DNA of 64,000 nt from Emticicia sp. C21 (GTDB taxonomy: Bacteria; Bacteroidota; Bacteroidia; Cytophagales; Spirosomataceae), in contig NZ_QVMT01000002.1 of the NCBI RefSeq assembly GCF_003418935.1, positions 310,001-374,000 of the forward strand, written 5' to 3'. Made by a program: the position numbers and the translations under genes. This document shows, piece after piece, positions 17,901 to 26,659 of this stretch (the first letter of the stretch is position 1; every line of letters starts with the position of its first letter). The notes under the pieces were generated by a model that ran no database searches, was not told the origin of the DNA, and worked only from the letters and a program-made list of their open reading frames with translations.

Positions 17901-18184
17901 AATGCATCTTTCCAGTCAGGCTGCATGAATACCAACTTCTTAGGCACCACTACTGGTGTGAACAAATTGGCATCAAAATTCTGAAAGCCACCGATACCTA
18001 CCTTTTTCATCCAATCCAGGTCTTTTTTAATACCGTCTTTGGTGATATTCCCATTCATCCAATGCCACCAGACTCTTGGTTTGGCCGCATCAGGAGGGGT
18101 TTGAAAGTCTCTCAATTGTTGACTTTGGGCAAAAGCCAGACCCGGAATAAGGAGAGTAACAAGTATAATTTTTTTCATACTCAT
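14924..18184 (-). CDS. GH106-like glycoside hydrolase (alpha-L-rhamnosidase type)
   Basis: 1086 residues with a cleavable signal peptide (MSMKKIILVTLLIPGLAFAQ), so periplasmic. The N-terminal motif PRVWWHWMNGNITKDGIKKD and LDWMKKVGIGGFQ, the central VLDSYEAGHMNWTKAF, TESHEGKRIY and AAESMTAVQNAF segments with acidic residues, and the C-terminal beta-sandwich ending VNRLIGDAQPDA are those of GH106. A galactose-binding-like insert lies near 230-350. Family members remove terminal rhamnose from plant glycans and flavonoids. It is the last gene of the locus, 25 bases after the ABC binding protein gene. Some family members are inactive or act on other sugars. Confidence 0.82.
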   Translation of the reverse strand: MSMKKIILVTLLIPGLAFAQSQQLRDFQTPPDAAKPRVWWHWMNGNITKDGIKKDLDWMKKVGIGGFQNFDANLFTPVVVPKKLVFMQPDWKDAFKFATEHADKNGLEMAIAGSPGWSVTGGPWVQPEDGMKKYVWTELKLEGGKPFAGKLPQPSGALSNFQNVEVFGEGLSGGFVGTKPDFYRDALVIAYRIPAKEKTLAELNPKVTSSGGEFDLKKLTDGDLSKSTPLPPKAIDEDIWIQYEFDSPQTFRALSVVGANHGPLEQFNGSPENRSLQVSDDGVNFREVTKIHGSAVPQTTVSFPPTTAKYFRFVYKTLAASAGFAAMMGGNAPPPRPEGVSVAEFVLYTTSRIDKAEDKAGFLPWTETTASYLPDNSDAIAAADIIDITAKMSADGTLNWTPPAGNWMIVRLGYSLTGRQNHPASPEATGLEVDKLDKDAVRRYINTYLDMYKDATGGMMGAKGLQYMVLDSYEAGHMNWTKAFPEAFKKRRGYDLIKWIPALTGRVVKSAEDTEKFLWDFRKTVGELIAENHYDVIGEELHKRGMKRYTESHEGKRIYLADGMDVKRNAEVPMSAMWTPGSLAGGANEEVRSEADIRESASVANIYGKPFVAAESMTAVQNAFSWHPEKLKRTADLEMASGLNRFVIHTSVHQPLDDKKPGFSLGPFGQYFTRQETWAGAGAKAWMDYLGRSCYLLQQGKNVADILYLYGENTNITWVSREKLPDIPAGFEYDYVNSSALLNAIQAKNGQLVANSGNTYKVLMLDESTKAMTLSVLKKIKALVDGGAKVIGEKPEKSPSLSDNDSEFKKLANEIWSKPNVTTFDKVNLKPDVIISGAKNKILYRHRQSGYQDIYWLDNRGAEPTDAEVSFRVSGKVPELWNPQTGKTERVSYKIVDGRTIIPLKFESWDAYFIVFKGSAAAKSYTKAATNDKLISPISGTWKVDFNNKKVDFANLNSWSENADVDIKYFSGTATYENIFSLPAVDKSGKYIIDLGDVKNIAEVIVNGRNVGTAWKKPFKLDITEAVKAGENNIQIKVTNLWVNRLIGDAQPDAKKTTFTTMPFYRKDGQLLPSGLLSPVNLYFNK

Positions 18185-18209
18185 AAAATAGGTTAGTACG
18201 TGAATAAAA

Positions 18210-19127
18210 TTATTTCAAAAACTCACTGATATTACTTTTAGTAACTAACTGAAACGGAATCATGACTTCCTTTTCAACCGCTTCTTTTTTTGCCAACTTT
18301 AGAGCCACTTCAATGGCGCCTGCCCCCTGTTGTTTGGCATTCTGAAAAACTGTTGCATCTAACGAGCCATTTTTAACAGCCTGCAATCCATCCTGAATGG
18401 CATCAATGCTTACTACGACCACTTTGTCTTTCATTCCAGCGGATTGGAGAGCTTTTACTGCCCCTAAGCCCATTTCATCATTATGAGCGAACACTGCGTT
18501 TATTTTTGAGCCATAAGACTGAATCCAGTTTTGCATTAAATCCATTCCTTTAGCTCTGTCCCATTCGGCAGTCTGGCTGGCAATTAATTTCAAATCAGGA
18601 TATTGTTTCAGAATTTCTTTGGCACCTTCTTCTCTTTGGATTTGAGCTGCCTGACCCATGAAACCATTAATCATGACCACGTTTCCTTTCCCTCCCAGTT
18701 TTTCGGCTATATATTTCATGGCAATTCTGCCGGATTCTCTATCATCTGAACCCACAAAAGCGGTAGGAGCTGTGCTAGTTGCTGAATTAACATTAACGAT
18801 GGGTATTTTAGCTGCTAATGCCTTGGTAACTCCAGGTGAACTTGCCTCTACCTCGCAAGGATTCATGATGATTACATCTACTTTCTGAGAGATAAAGCTT
18901 TCTACCTGTTCTATTTGCTTTAATGGCGAATGTTCGGCATCAACCAGAATCAATTCTACGCCAAGCTCATCTGCCTTTTTCTGCATCTCATCGCTGATAT
19001 TGACAATAAACTCGTTTTGCATACTGAGCATGGTGGCACCTACTTTGATTTTTGCCTTTTCTTCTTTTTTAGCCGAATTACATGAGAGAAGCAATGAAAC
19101 TGCGGCAAAAAGGATGAGTTTTTTCAT
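18210..19127 (-). CDS. Ribose-type sugar ABC transporter binding lipoprotein
   Basis: 305 residues. A lipobox in FAAVSLLLSCNSAKK shows a lipid-anchored periplasmic protein. The body is a Peripla_BP_4 (RbsB-like) type I binding protein: KVGATMLSMQNEFIVNISDE, FISQKVDVIIMNPCE, FVGSDDRESGRIAMKYI and AVFAHNDEMGLGAVKAL. It binds the substrate for the permease and ATPase encoded just upstream, with one base between it and the permease gene. The sugar is not known. Confidence 0.92.
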   Translation of the reverse strand: MKKLILFAAVSLLLSCNSAKKEEKAKIKVGATMLSMQNEFIVNISDEMQKKADELGVELILVDAEHSPLKQIEQVESFISQKVDVIIMNPCEVEASSPGVTKALAAKIPIVNVNSATSTAPTAFVGSDDRESGRIAMKYIAEKLGGKGNVVMINGFMGQAAQIQREEGAKEILKQYPDLKLIASQTAEWDRAKGMDLMQNWIQSYGSKINAVFAHNDEMGLGAVKALQSAGMKDKVVVVSIDAIQDGLQAVKNGSLDATVFQNAKQQGAGAIEVALKLAKKEAVEKEVMIPFQLVTKSNISEFLK

Positions 19128-19128
19128 A

Positions 19129-20067
19129 TTAATCTTTAATTTTTTGATTCCAACTATCTAGTAAAACAGCGCCTATGATGATAACCCCCATCACTACCTG
19201 CTGGTAGTACGAACTTACGTTGAGTAAGTCTAAACCATTATTTAAAACACCTATCAGGATTACACCAAACAATGTTCCCTGAATACTCCCCACACCTCCT
19301 GAAGTACTGGAGCCTCCGATTACAGCCGCAGCGATGGCATCTAATTCAAAACTCATTCCGGCATTGGGTTGGCCTGTGGTAATTCTTGATGTCAGTAGAA
19401 TACCTGCTAAACCTGACAATAATCCGCAAAGCGCATAGACTGCCATTTTCACCTGATTGACATTAATCCCCGATGCCCAGGCAGCTTGCTGATTGCCTCC
19501 AACAGCATATACATAGCGCCCGAAGATGGTCTTTTTTAAGACAATTGAACAAATAATGAATACGATAAATAAGATAATTATCGGAAATGGAATGCCAAGG
19601 ATATCACCCCCACCTATAAAATTAAATGACTCCGAAAGATTAGAGATTGGGCGACCTTTGCTGATAATCAATGCCAATCCCCGACCAATAGTCATCACGC
19701 CTAATGTGACAATGAATGGTGCAATTTTACTTTTGGTGATTAATAAACCATTTAACAATCCAAATAATAATCCTACGAATAATCCGCCGAGAATTGGAAC
19801 AATAACCGGATAACTATCCTGTCGGGCTAATAAGGCTGCTGCCACACCTGAGACCGCCACCACTGAGCCAATAGAGAGGTCGATGCCACCGGTGATAATG
19901 ACGAATGTAACCCCAAAAGCCAATAAAGCATTAATTGACACCTGGGTAAAAATAATTAACCAGTTTGAGAATGTCAGAAACTGGGGACTGATAGAACTTA
20001 GGGTAACACAAACGACCAAAAAAGCAATAAGAATGCCGTATTGTTTTAAGTTTTTAATGTATTGCAT
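19129..20067 (-). CDS. Ribose-type ABC transporter permease
   Basis: 312 residues from the start MQYIKNLKQYG; a longer frame to 20139 exists but would lie wholly in the ATPase gene. About nine membrane segments, with the BPD_transp_2 family motifs TGGIDLSIGSVVAVSG and AAAVIGGSSTSGGVGSIQGT. It forms the membrane channel for the RbsB-like protein. It overlaps the ATPase gene end by 14 bases, a sign of translational coupling. Confidence 0.92.
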   Translation of the reverse strand: MQYIKNLKQYGILIAFLVVCVTLSSISPQFLTFSNWLIIFTQVSINALLAFGVTFVIITGGIDLSIGSVVAVSGVAAALLARQDSYPVIVPILGGLFVGLLFGLLNGLLITKSKIAPFIVTLGVMTIGRGLALIISKGRPISNLSESFNFIGGGDILGIPFPIIILFIVFIICSIVLKKTIFGRYVYAVGGNQQAAWASGINVNQVKMAVYALCGLLSGLAGILLTSRITTGQPNAGMSFELDAIAAAVIGGSSTSGGVGSIQGTLFGVILIGVLNNGLDLLNVSSYYQQVVMGVIIIGAVLLDSWNQKIKD

Positions 20068-21538
20068 ACTGCATGACTTTTTCCTGGGTAGCTTCTTGTC
20101 TTGATAATAGGGCCGTTTGTTTGCCTTTTGACAATACAAGTATCCGGTCGCTCATGCCAAAAATTTCAGGCAATTCAGACGAAATCAGGATAATAGCTAA
20201 CCCCTTGCTCTTTAATTCATTGATTAATTTATAAATTTCAAATTTTGCTCCTATATCAATTCCGCGCGTGGGTTCGTCTAAAATAATGATTTGAGGCGAA
20301 GATGACAAAACTTTGGCAATAACCACTTTCTGCTGATTGCCTCCACTCAGGTATATCAATTTCTGGTTGATGCTCGATGCCTTAATTTTCAGGTTATTCT
20401 TCATCTGATTGGCCAACGCTTCTTCTTGTGTATCAGAAACAAACCATGAATTTGACAGGCTCGACAGAGATGATAAAGTTATATTTTGTTTGACCGATAA
20501 TTGTGGAATAAAACCAAATGCTTTACGGTCTTCGCTCACATAACCAATACCCAATTTCATGGCAGCTTTCGGTGATGGAACGGTCACTTTTTCTTCATTA
20601 ATGAAAATTTCTCCTTCTTTAAATTCGTCTAGTCCGGCTATTGCCCGCACAACTTCGGTTCGGCCCGCACCCACCAATCCGGCAATTCCTAAAATTTCAC
20701 CTGATTTTACTTCAAAGTTGATGTTTTCAAATTTTCCTGTCTGGCTTAAATTAGTAACTTTAATGATGGTTTCACCAATTGGGTGTTCGGTTTTAGGGAA
20801 AATGTCTTCTATTTCTCTACCTACCATCATAGAGATAAGATATTTGATAGGTAGTTCTTGTGCAGATTTTGTAGCAATGTATTGTCCATCACGCAAGACC
20901 GTAATTCTATCTGAAATCTGATAGATTTCATCCATTTTGTGTGAAATGTAAATAATAGCAACTCCTTTACTGGTCAAGTCTTTAATGATAGCAAAAAGCG
21001 TAGAAACTTCTTTATCTGAAAGCGCCGATGTGGGCTCGTCCATGATAATGATTTTAGCATTGTTTGAGATAGCTTTGGCAATTTCTACCATTTGCTTATC
21101 TGCAATGCTCAGATGTTTCATTTTGGTATTCGCATCGATATTTATATTCAGCGTTTTGAGTAATTCTCTGGTTTTTTTGTAAATATCCTTTTCATTTAGC
21201 CAACTGAAACGATGGATTTCTTTCCCTAAAAAAATGTTTTGCGCAATGGTTAATTCAGGCACCATCAATATTTCCTGATGAATCATTGAGATGCCTCGTT
21301 TCAGCATCTCATGAACATGGGTATGCTGTATTTTCTCTCCACCTAAAATTATTTCACCCGAATCAGCCGGAAGCAATCCCATCAGAATCTTCATAAAAGT
21401 AGATTTTCCTGCGCCGTTTTCTCCCATCAGCGCATGAACTTCTCCCTTTTCAAGATTAAAAGTGATATTGTCTAAAACTTTTACTCCCGAAAAAGATTTA
21501 CAAAGATTTTGTACTTCGAGGATTCTCTTCTGACTCAT
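20054..21538 (-). CDS. Ribose-type ABC transporter ATP-binding protein (two ATPase domains)
   Basis: 494 residues from MSQKRILEVQ; the frame can be extended to 21580 but that part covers a hairpin and does not look coding. Two ABC domains: the first with Walker A GENGAGKST, Walker B IIIMDEPTSA and a signature region; the second with a degenerate Walker A GLVGAGRTEV and signature LSGGNQQKV, then LDEPTRGID. This is the RbsA/MglA layout. It powers the importer with the adjacent permease. A complete ABC sugar importer is uncommon inside Bacteroidota SusCD loci. Confidence 0.93.
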   Translation of the reverse strand: MSQKRILEVQNLCKSFSGVKVLDNITFNLEKGEVHALMGENGAGKSTFMKILMGLLPADSGEIILGGEKIQHTHVHEMLKRGISMIHQEILMVPELTIAQNIFLGKEIHRFSWLNEKDIYKKTRELLKTLNINIDANTKMKHLSIADKQMVEIAKAISNNAKIIIMDEPTSALSDKEVSTLFAIIKDLTSKGVAIIYISHKMDEIYQISDRITVLRDGQYIATKSAQELPIKYLISMMVGREIEDIFPKTEHPIGETIIKVTNLSQTGKFENINFEVKSGEILGIAGLVGAGRTEVVRAIAGLDEFKEGEIFINEEKVTVPSPKAAMKLGIGYVSEDRKAFGFIPQLSVKQNITLSSLSSLSNSWFVSDTQEEALANQMKNNLKIKASSINQKLIYLSGGNQQKVVIAKVLSSSPQIIILDEPTRGIDIGAKFEIYKLINELKSKGLAIILISSELPEIFGMSDRILVLSKGKQTALLSRQEATQEKVMQYAIH

Positions 21539-21550
21539 ATATTCAAAAAA

Positions 21551-21579
21551 TGCTGACAAGGCCTTGCACCCTGCCAGCA
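21551..21579 (-). promoter_or_regulatory. Hairpin just upstream of the ABC ATPase gene
   Basis: TGCTGACAAGG pairs with CCCTGCCAGCA with one mismatch, leaving a short loop, 12 bases from the ATPase start and 21 bases after the upstream oxidoreductase stop. It may set mRNA processing or translation between the two genes. Confidence 0.4.
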
Positions 21580-21600
21580 TCGTAATATTACTATATCGAT

Positions 21601-22764
21601 TTAAACAAAATCACCATCTACATTGGTATCTTTCCAACTTCTGCTATTAGCTGAATCAATAACGGCTTCGCATACTTTCTGGGTTTGCAATGCCTCTTTG
21701 AAAGTTGGTGAACAAGGCTTCCCTTCCTGCAGACTATTCAAAAAGTCGGCTACCTGATGAATGAAGCTATGTTCATAGCCAATGCCTAAGCCACCAACCC
21801 ACCATTTATTCATATATGGTTGGTCGCCATCCGTAACGATGATTGAACGCCAGCCGCGCACAATAGAGTCGTCGCGGTGGTCGAAATATTCCAGGCGGTT
21901 TAAATCATGTAAATCCCAACGGATAGAGGCATCTGCACCGTTGATTTCAAATGTATACAACGCTTTGTGACCACGTGCATAACGTGTAGATTCAAAAAGC
22001 CCTAATGAACCATTGGCAAAATGACAATGGAAAATACAGGCATCATCAATGCCTACGGGTTGCACTTTACCCGTTAGCTGATGCATACGTTCTTTTACGA
22101 ATGTTTCAGTTACTGCCGATACATCGGTAATGGCACCATTCAACCACATGGCTGTATCAATGCAGTGTGCCAGTAAATCTCCGGTTACGCCAGAACCTGC
22201 GGCTTCTGAGTCCATTCTCCATAAGCCTGTTCCCCCTTGTGGAAGGTCAGCGCTGATGGTCCAGTCTTGTAAGAAATTAGCGCGGTAATGGTATATTTTG
22301 CCTAATTTGCCTGAGTCAACGATTTGTTTGGCAAGGGTTACGGCAGGCAATCTGCGGTAGTTGTACCAAACTGTACTTTGCACACCTGCTGCTTCAATCG
22401 CATCAACCATAGCCTGACCTTCTTCCAGATTACGAGAGAGAGGTTTTTCGCATAAAATCATTTTCCCTGCTTTGGCCGCAGCAATTGCGATTTCTGCATG
22501 GCTATCGTTAGGTGTACAAATATCTACTGCATCAATATCATCGCGTGCGATGAGTGCTCTCCAATCGGTTTCGATTGATTCATAACCCCATTGGTCGGCA
22601 AAAGCCTGTACTTTTTCGGCATTTCTTGAACAAACTGCCTTTAAAACAGGGGTATATTCTAATTCCGGAAAAAAGTTTGGCACACGGTTATAGCCGTTGG
22701 AATGGGTTCTACCCATAAAACCCGTTCCTATTAATCCTATTCTGAGTTGTTTCTTTGTTGACAT
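21601..22764 (-). CDS. Gfo/Idh/MocA-family oxidoreductase
   Basis: 387 residues. The Rossmann motif [18 protein letters not shown] near the start binds NAD(P). [12 protein letters not shown] near 120 carries the catalytic Lys of the EKP motif; [20 protein letters not shown] and [11 protein letters not shown] follow with the conserved Asp and His. No Tat signal, so it works in the cytoplasm. The family oxidises sugars or inositols. It stands between the ABC importer and the TIM-barrel isomerase, so it probably oxidises the imported sugar. Confidence 0.9.
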   Translation of the reverse strand: MSTKKQLRIGLIGTGFMGRTHSNGYNRVPNFFPELEYTPVLKAVCSRNAEKVQAFADQWGYESIETDWRALIARDDIDAVDICTPNDSHAEIAIAAAKAGKMILCEKPLSRNLEEGQAMVDAIEAAGVQSTVWYNYRRLPAVTLAKQIVDSGKLGKIYHYRANFLQDWTISADLPQGGTGLWRMDSEAAGSGVTGDLLAHCIDTAMWLNGAITDVSAVTETFVKERMHQLTGKVQPVGIDDACIFHCHFANGSLGLFESTRYARGHKALYTFEINGADASIRWDLHDLNRLEYFDHRDDSIVRGWRSIIVTDGDQPYMNKWWVGGLGIGYEHSFIHQVADFLNSLQEGKPCSPTFKEALQTQKVCEAVIDSANSRSWKDTNVDGDFV

Positions 22765-22830
22765 TGTTTCTTGAGTATCAGATTAATTATAGCTCATTAG
22801 TGAAAAATATTTCTATTGAGCAAAAATTGA

Positions 22831-23010
22831 ATATATCGTCCCTACGGGACTTGGAATCTGTGGTCTTATTATCTTCTACCGCGCGGCGGCCGCCGATATA
22901 TTATCCCTACGGGATATAGAAACCTTTCATAATATTTCAGTCCCGTAGGGACGATATATCGGTAGAAAAGAAATATAATTGCGTACAATATCCCTTAGGG
23001 ATAATATATT
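22831..23010. repeat. Alternating inverted palindromic repeats
   Basis: Four copies of a CCCTACGGG-type palindrome in alternating orientation. 22831-22851 is the exact reverse complement of 22939-22959 (21 bp); 22898-22917 matches the reverse complement of 22988-23007 with one mismatch. TTCTACCG and CGGTAGAA are also inverted partners, and a GC-rich GCGCGGCGGCCGCC insert interrupts one unit near 22881-22894. It resembles REP-like intergenic repeats of Bacteroidota. It splits the sugar locus between the oxidoreductase and the isomerase gene. Confidence 0.85.
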
Positions 23011-23079
23011 TATTTTTATCCGACAAGTTCAATTAGATTATACTCTTAGCAAACTAATCAAATAAAACATTGTCCATTT

Positions 23080-24108
23080 TTATTCTACCCATCCATGTTG
23101 CTGACGAACTTTTATCATTGCCGCCAGAATATCGTTCCATGTTTTTTGTTGCGTCATTACGTCATTGGCGAACATACAACCATCCCAACAGATATGTCTG
23201 AATGCTTTGGTCAATACACCAGCCTCATCACGCAGCCAATAACCTGCATCATGCGCAATATCTAATTTACCATTCGGGTCTGTGGCCTGGCAGTGGCGAC
23301 CTGTTTTATCATGCGAGCCTGAACCATAAACAGTACCGTCATTCTGAGCCACGTGGAAGTCAATCGTCCACGGACGAAGCGCTTTGGTCAGCTCTTTCAA
23401 CCCTTTAAGAAATGTCTCTCTGTCGCCCCATTGAAAATCTTCCGGCAGGATGCGGTGTTCCGGAGCATTATAGCCCAATAGATAGAGTGTTGTATGAGAC
23501 ATATCAGCCTGGAAGCCAATATTCGGACGGCCAACGGCTTCTAAGGTTTCAAGCATGGTTTTCCATGAATGCATACCTCCCCAACAGATTTCACCCTCTG
23601 CAGCTAATTTTTCGCCGTAATCGGCGGCTACATCACAGGCTTCTCTGAACGTCTGGGCAATTAATTTCGAATTGCTAGCCGGGTCATTAGCCCAGTCATG
23701 TACGCCACTTGCTGAGTCGATTCTGACAATGCCATTCGGACGAATGCCCATGGCACGTAGTTTCTGACCTATTTCGCAAGATTTACGCACCATTTCTACA
23801 AATTGCTTACGCTCATCGGCAGAACCCATCGCAGGGCCTCCCCAGATAGGCGCAACCAGACTTCCTATTTCAAGATTATGTTTGGCAACTTTATCGGCTA
23901 GTCTTTTTACGCCATCATCTGATGTATCTAAATCATAATGAGGATCGAAAAGACCTAAATCGACACCATCGAATTTTATGCCATCTACCTCAGCTGCGGC
24001 AGTCATTTCAAGCATGGTATCGAATGCAATTGGTGGCTCTGAATCCGGCCCTTTACCTACAATACCAGGCCAGGTAGCGTTATGAAGTTTGGGATAATTA
24101 TTTTCCAT
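23080..24108 (-). CDS. TIM-barrel sugar (phosphate) isomerase/epimerase family protein
   Basis: 342 residues, no signal peptide. AP_endonuc_2-type barrel with metal ligands suggested by [10 protein letters not shown] (Glu), [12 protein letters not shown] (Asp and His), [11 protein letters not shown] (His) and HICWDGCMF. It probably epimerises or isomerises the keto sugar made by the neighbouring oxidoreductase. It starts 35 bases after the cupin gene on the same strand. Exact substrate unknown. Confidence 0.85.
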   Translation of the reverse strand: MENNYPKLHNATWPGIVGKGPDSEPPIAFDTMLEMTAAAEVDGIKFDGVDLGLFDPHYDLDTSDDGVKRLADKVAKHNLEIGSLVAPIWGGPAMGSADERKQFVEMVRKSCEIGQKLRAMGIRPNGIVRIDSASGVHDWANDPASNSKLIAQTFREACDVAADYGEKLAAEGEICWGGMHSWKTMLETLEAVGRPNIGFQADMSHTTLYLLGYNAPEHRILPEDFQWGDRETFLKGLKELTKALRPWTIDFHVAQNDGTVYGSGSHDKTGRHCQATDPNGKLDIAHDAGYWLRDEAGVLTKAFRHICWDGCMFANDVMTQQKTWNDILAAMIKVRQQHGWVE

Positions 24109-24143
24109 TGAATTAATAGATTTTGAGGTTGTATTTTTATGTT

Positions 24144-25349
24144 TTATAAAACCAGGTCAGGGTTATTCGGGCCAAAGTGCTTCAACATCACAATCGGGTC
24201 GCAAGATGAATGGTTGACTATGGTAACTCCTTCAACGGCTGCTTTTTCTGTGATGAAGAACTCATCGTTTGTCAACTGTCCGTAACGGATTAAAGATGGG
24301 GTTTCAATATCCCAAACACCCATTTTACCATGCCCCTGCATCATGATGATACCATAGGCAGCGCTGTCTTTAATGGTTACTGTTTGTCCCGGTAGAATCG
24401 TTAATTCTTTTGCAGAAAATGCCTCTGAACGATAGCAAACCCAACTTTCATTATACCCTTCTGCTTCCATTTCAGCTACATCTTTTACTGGTCTTGGTGC
24501 CATGAAACGGGTTTCTAAAAGATTCGGGTTTGTGTTCAACTCCCAATCAATTACGCCCATCAACTGGTCATAATTACCAATCTGGTCTGGTGGTGTGCCA
24601 TTCCACAATAATTCTTCCGGAATGATGGCTTCATTTACTAGAGACTGATACATGGCAAAAACGTCAGACGCTTTCTGAGGTTCGTAAGTACACATACTAC
24701 CCGGTGCATGCAACATGCCTGGAGGAACGTCCCAACCCGTACCCGGAATCAATGGGAATGCCTGAGAGTACATCGTTATCTTGTTATCTCCCTTGGTGAA
24801 GTTCATCAGACATTCTTTGATTTGCTCTTTGGTTGTACCTGGTGCAATACCAAAAAATGTATAAGGGAAATCTCCACCGTGGTTATTCAATTGTGGCGGA
24901 AAATAATAGGCTTCCGGTTTTCCTAATTGTCCAATTTTTGCAGCTTCTTCGTCGTTATGGTGAATATGGTGTGGCAATGGCCCCATATTGTCAAAGAATT
25001 TCGAGTACATTGGCCAGCTTTTATATTCATCCCAAAGGCGGCTTCCGATTATTTCTGCACCCAGTTCATCTATTGCATCTTTGAGTAATACTCTTTCTCC
25101 TTCGTTTACAACCACAAAGCTCAAACCTTCATTTTCTCCTGTTAACGGGCCGTTTTTGGCTGGTGTGGTTGATGATAGCCAACGCTCATCAATACCGCCA
25201 CGCACACCGCCTAATACGTAATAATCATCTGGATGTAATTTGATTCTTCGTCCGGGAACACAAAATGAACGAGGAACCCAAGTCGGAGCTAATCGTAAAA
25301 TCCCTTTTCCTTGTTCTAATGCTTTTTGTGCTAAACTTAAATTTGACAT
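24144..25349 (-). CDS. Cupin, class I mannose-6-phosphate-isomerase-like
   Basis: 401 residues. Two cupin halves are suggested by [14 protein letters not shown] (near 125, metal-binding His/His/Glu) and [15 protein letters not shown] (near 210), with a C-terminal cupin around [17 protein letters not shown]. No signal peptide. Fits a sugar isomerase or lyase working with the TIM-barrel and DUF4432 proteins on either side. I cannot name its substrate. Confidence 0.75.
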   Translation of the reverse strand: MSNLSLAQKALEQGKGILRLAPTWVPRSFCVPGRRIKLHPDDYYVLGGVRGGIDERWLSSTTPAKNGPLTGENEGLSFVVVNEGERVLLKDAIDELGAEIIGSRLWDEYKSWPMYSKFFDNMGPLPHHIHHNDEEAAKIGQLGKPEAYYFPPQLNNHGGDFPYTFFGIAPGTTKEQIKECLMNFTKGDNKITMYSQAFPLIPGTGWDVPPGMLHAPGSMCTYEPQKASDVFAMYQSLVNEAIIPEELLWNGTPPDQIGNYDQLMGVIDWELNTNPNLLETRFMAPRPVKDVAEMEAEGYNESWVCYRSEAFSAKELTILPGQTVTIKDSAAYGIIMMQGHGKMGVWDIETPSLIRYGQLTNDEFFITEKAAVEGVTIVNHSSCDPIVMLKHFGPNNPDLVL

Positions 25350-25382
25350 AATGTAATCTGGGGTTGAATGTATTTTGTAGGT

Positions 25383-26441
25383 TTAAATTTCTAATGCTTG
25401 TATCTCTAAATCGAATGTGCGGGTTTCGTAGGGATTCAGAAAGATCAGTTCTTTATTGGTTCTTGCCTGTGCCTGCCCTATTGGTGGATTAGTGGCAGGT
25501 TCTATGCCTGTTACATACTCACTCTTGCCCCAATGCTGCCAGTTGATTAAATGCGGTAGTTCGTTTTTATTGAAATTGATTTCAACTTTCAAGCCTATTT
25601 TAGCGTTAAAGAGTCCGCAGGTACATTGACCTATGTCGTTGGCTGCGGGGTCGATAAATACTACTTCTTCGCCAGTGCCCAGATGGTCGTCAAGCGGTGC
25701 GGGGCATCTCTTGAAATCATTTCCGTCTTTGAAGATTCTGGCGTTTTCAGTTCCAAATCGTGGTTGCCATTGGCCTTCCCACAAAATCTCTGTGCCCTCA
25801 TCAACCAGCGGATAGCCGAAATTGAAATGGTAAAGTAGCATAAATGGAGTAGGGGTATTGCCACGATTGATTACTTCGTCATGAATTTTAATTGTAGGCT
25901 CACCTAATCTTCCGGAAATGGTTCTGCGCAACTCTAAACTTGGTCCGAATACCTTGGTTTCTTTAATGATCCCGGTGATACTCATGTCCATTTTTCCGGC
26001 AACAGGGTCAGGCTGAATAATTGACACGATTTCAGCAGGGATATTGGAAATTTGTCCGTGTACGCCTCTTTCACCAAACTCATCTTTTTCAGGGCCACCT
26101 ACGTGCGAAAGTCCGCAGGTAGTGAGTAAGCCGCCGCCAAATGTTCTGAGCCAGTCTATTCCTTTGTCTGACTGAGGTTGTGGCGTCGTAAACCCTCCGT
26201 GACTCAACCATGCCAGACTATGTTGGTTATAGAAGGCATCGGCGATGTCCATTCCTCTGTCAAAAACAACTTTGTATCTTAAACCAGTACCAGTATTGAT
26301 CCAGGCAATTCTGTTGCCACGCCCTAAGCCATTATCTAAAACAGAAGTTTCGATGCCACCAAGCTGAGCCGGATTTGAGATTTTATCTTTCCAACCTGCT
26401 TCTCCTGATAGAACCGAACCTACTTTTTTTACCTCATTCAT
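25383..26441 (-). CDS. DUF4432 (aldose 1-epimerase-like) protein
   Basis: 352 residues, no signal peptide. The galactose-mutarotase-like fold is seen in VVFDRGMDIADAFYNQHSLA, GVHGQISNIPAE, MLLYHFNFGYPLVDEG and YVTGIEPATNPPIGQAQART, which are the conserved DUF4432 blocks with His and Glu/Asp at the expected places. Probably an anomerase or isomerase of the imported sugar. It precedes the cupin gene by 33 bases and is part of the same transcript. Confidence 0.85.
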   Translation of the reverse strand: MNEVKKVGSVLSGEAGWKDKISNPAQLGGIETSVLDNGLGRGNRIAWINTGTGLRYKVVFDRGMDIADAFYNQHSLAWLSHGGFTTPQPQSDKGIDWLRTFGGGLLTTCGLSHVGGPEKDEFGERGVHGQISNIPAEIVSIIQPDPVAGKMDMSITGIIKETKVFGPSLELRRTISGRLGEPTIKIHDEVINRGNTPTPFMLLYHFNFGYPLVDEGTEILWEGQWQPRFGTENARIFKDGNDFKRCPAPLDDHLGTGEEVVFIDPAANDIGQCTCGLFNAKIGLKVEINFNKNELPHLINWQHWGKSEYVTGIEPATNPPIGQAQARTNKELIFLNPYETRTFDLEIQALEI

Positions 26442-26608
26442 ATTTCTAATACTATTTTTTGATGTTTGTCAGACATCCATCTGGATTTAGCTTTATGCTG
26501 TTTGATTTTTAGTTTGTTGCCTGCCAGGTATAAATTATTTCTTTATATACTTTTAGACAGGGTAAATTTCAAAATAAAAAAGACTATAAAGTTGAAAAAT
26601 ACCAAACC

Positions 26609-26650
26609 GCAGAAATGGTAATTGTTCAGTAGAATGATTACCATTTCTGC
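26609..26650. other. Perfect 14-bp hairpin between sugar genes
   Basis: GCAGAAATGGTAAT (26609-26622) and ATTACCATTTCTGC (26637-26650) pair perfectly around a 14-base loop. It stands 10 bases after the DUF1080 stop, without a T-run on the minus strand, so more likely an RNA-stabilising or attenuating structure than a simple terminator. Confidence 0.65.
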
Positions 26651-26659
26651 TTAAACATT

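Noticed and set aside
20068-20139. Upstream extension of the ABC permease
   Set aside because: The added residues are basic and not membrane-like, and the region is already coding for the ATPase; MQYIKNLKQ is the natural start.
22881-22894. Possible NotI-like GC island as a promoter or operator
   Set aside because: The GC-rich segment interrupts one copy of the palindromic repeat and is best seen as a part or variant of that repeat.
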